A DNA stretch of 5,012 nt. Source: Pseudomonadota bacterium (GTDB taxonomy: Bacteria > Pseudomonadota > Gammaproteobacteria > Xanthomonadales > Xanthomonadaceae). Below the pieces are notes generated by a model. It worked only from the letters and a program-made list of their open reading frames with translations. It was not told the DNA's origin and ran no database searches. Numbering within the stretch: position 1 is the first letter of the stretch; every line of letters starts with the position of its first letter. Below are positions 4,543 to 5,012 of this stretch, piece by piece. The position numbers were made by a program, and so were the translations under genes. Where the stretch lies: assembly GCA_023457475.1 (NCBI GenBank), contig JAEWLO010000234.1:1-5012 (forward strand), given 5' to 3'.

Positions 4543-4657
4543 GTGCCTGCCACTGTGAGGATGCCAAGCCGCCATGGTGGCGGGCGGACATTGTCGGAAC
4601 GTTGCGCCGGCCGGCACGGTACCATCGGCGGCCGTGCCCCCTGTACGCTCCCTGCCC
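4543..4657. promoter_or_regulatory. Divergent mipA / response-regulator intergenic region with dyads
   Basis: This 115-bp gap must hold both divergent promoters. CCGCCA (4569-4574) pairs with TGGCGG (4578-4583) across TGG, and GCCGGCCGGC (4606-4615) is a perfect 10-bp palindrome. Either could be an operator, although OmpR-type regulators usually bind direct repeats, and I see no clear direct repeat. No convincing -35/-10 pair was found. There is no Shine-Dalgarno sequence before the regulator ATG. Confidence 0.45.
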
Positions 4658-5012
4658 ATGCGCATCCTGCTGCTCGAAGACGATCCGGAACTGGCCAGCG
4701 CCATCCAGGCCAGCCTGGGCCGGCACGGCATGGTGGTGGACCTGGTGGTTTCCATGGCCCAGGCCACCGAGGCGCTGAAAGCCAATGTGCACCAGATCCT
4801 GCTGCTGGACCGCCAGCTGCCCGACGGCGACGGAGCCAACTTCGTCCGCGTGGCGCGCAGTCATGTGCCCAACCTGCCGGTCATCATGCTCACCGCGCGC
4901 GATTCGGTGGCCGACCGCGTCGTAGGGCTGGATGTCGGTGCGGACGATTACCTGACCAAACCGTTTGCGGTGGAAGAGCTGCTGGCACGCATCCGCGCGA
5001 TCTCGCGGCGAC
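4658..5012 (+). CDS. OmpR/PhoB-family response regulator, 5' part (partial)
   Basis: 118 codons are present and the frame is open at the window edge. MRILLLEDDPELASAIQASL gives the acidic pocket D8-D9. The phospho-acceptor is D51 in LLLDRQLPDGDG. T79 lies in IMLTARD and K101 in YLTKPFAVEELLARIRAISRR. The GADDYLTKPF and ELLARIRA segments are typical of OmpR/PhoB regulators, whose winged-helix DNA-binding domain should follow past the edge. A sensor kinase gene usually comes next in such operons. The ATG at 4658 is the natural family start, but no Shine-Dalgarno sequence lies upstream, so the message may be leaderless or poorly translated. Regulators of this class beside a divergent envelope gene often control it, so the MipA-family gene is a candidate target. 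Confidence 0.93.
   Translation, partial: MRILLLEDDPELASAIQASLGRHGMVVDLVVSMAQATEALKANVHQILLLDRQLPDGDGANFVRVARSHVPNLPVIMLTARDSVADRVVGLDVGADDYLTKPFAVEELLARIRAISRR

Overview
The window looks like chromosomal DNA of a high-GC gammaproteobacterium of the Xanthomonadaceae, most probably the Stenotrophomonas maltophilia complex. The best taxonomic clue is a GTAG-headed short palindrome at 3045-3069 that matches the SMAG (Stenotrophomonas GTAG) repetitive extragenic palindromes. Very high third-position GC in most genes and the gene families present agree with this.

Left part (1-931): a compositionally lighter, accessory-looking segment. It holds the last codons of an upstream gene, a VapC-like PIN-domain gene coupled to it by a TGATG stop/start overlap, and a convergent gene for a two-domain DUF2442-HTH protein of the NE0471 type. 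The two convergent genes share one CTAG tetranucleotide as stop codon on both strands. A palindromic, operator-like cluster lies directly upstream of the DUF2442-HTH start.

Centre (1057-2429): a two-gene signalling operon. A soluble PAS-HWE histidine kinase overlaps by ATGA with a stand-alone receiver that resembles the FAT GUY family. No output domain is encoded, so the receiver probably acts by protein-protein contact or phosphotransfer.

Region 2430-2814: it contains an unlisted 34-codon gene on the minus strand for a small hydrophobic protein (2434-2538), followed by an AT-richer island with several dyads. This leads to a small DUF1328 (YtjA-type) membrane protein gene at 2815-2988. The convergent junction 2989-3090 carries hairpins and the SMAG repeat.

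Right part (3091-5012): a tight minus-strand cluster. A MipA/OmpV outer-membrane protein gene is followed after 2 nt by a 74-codon gene with a ParS/MbcA/Xre-type toxin-binding domain but no HTH, then after 28 nt by a 142-aa protein I do not recognise. Divergent from mipA is the 5' part of an OmpR/PhoB-type response regulator, cut by the window end. This layout suggests, but does not prove, that the regulator controls the mipA cluster.

No tRNA, rRNA, CRISPR array or insertion sequence was seen.
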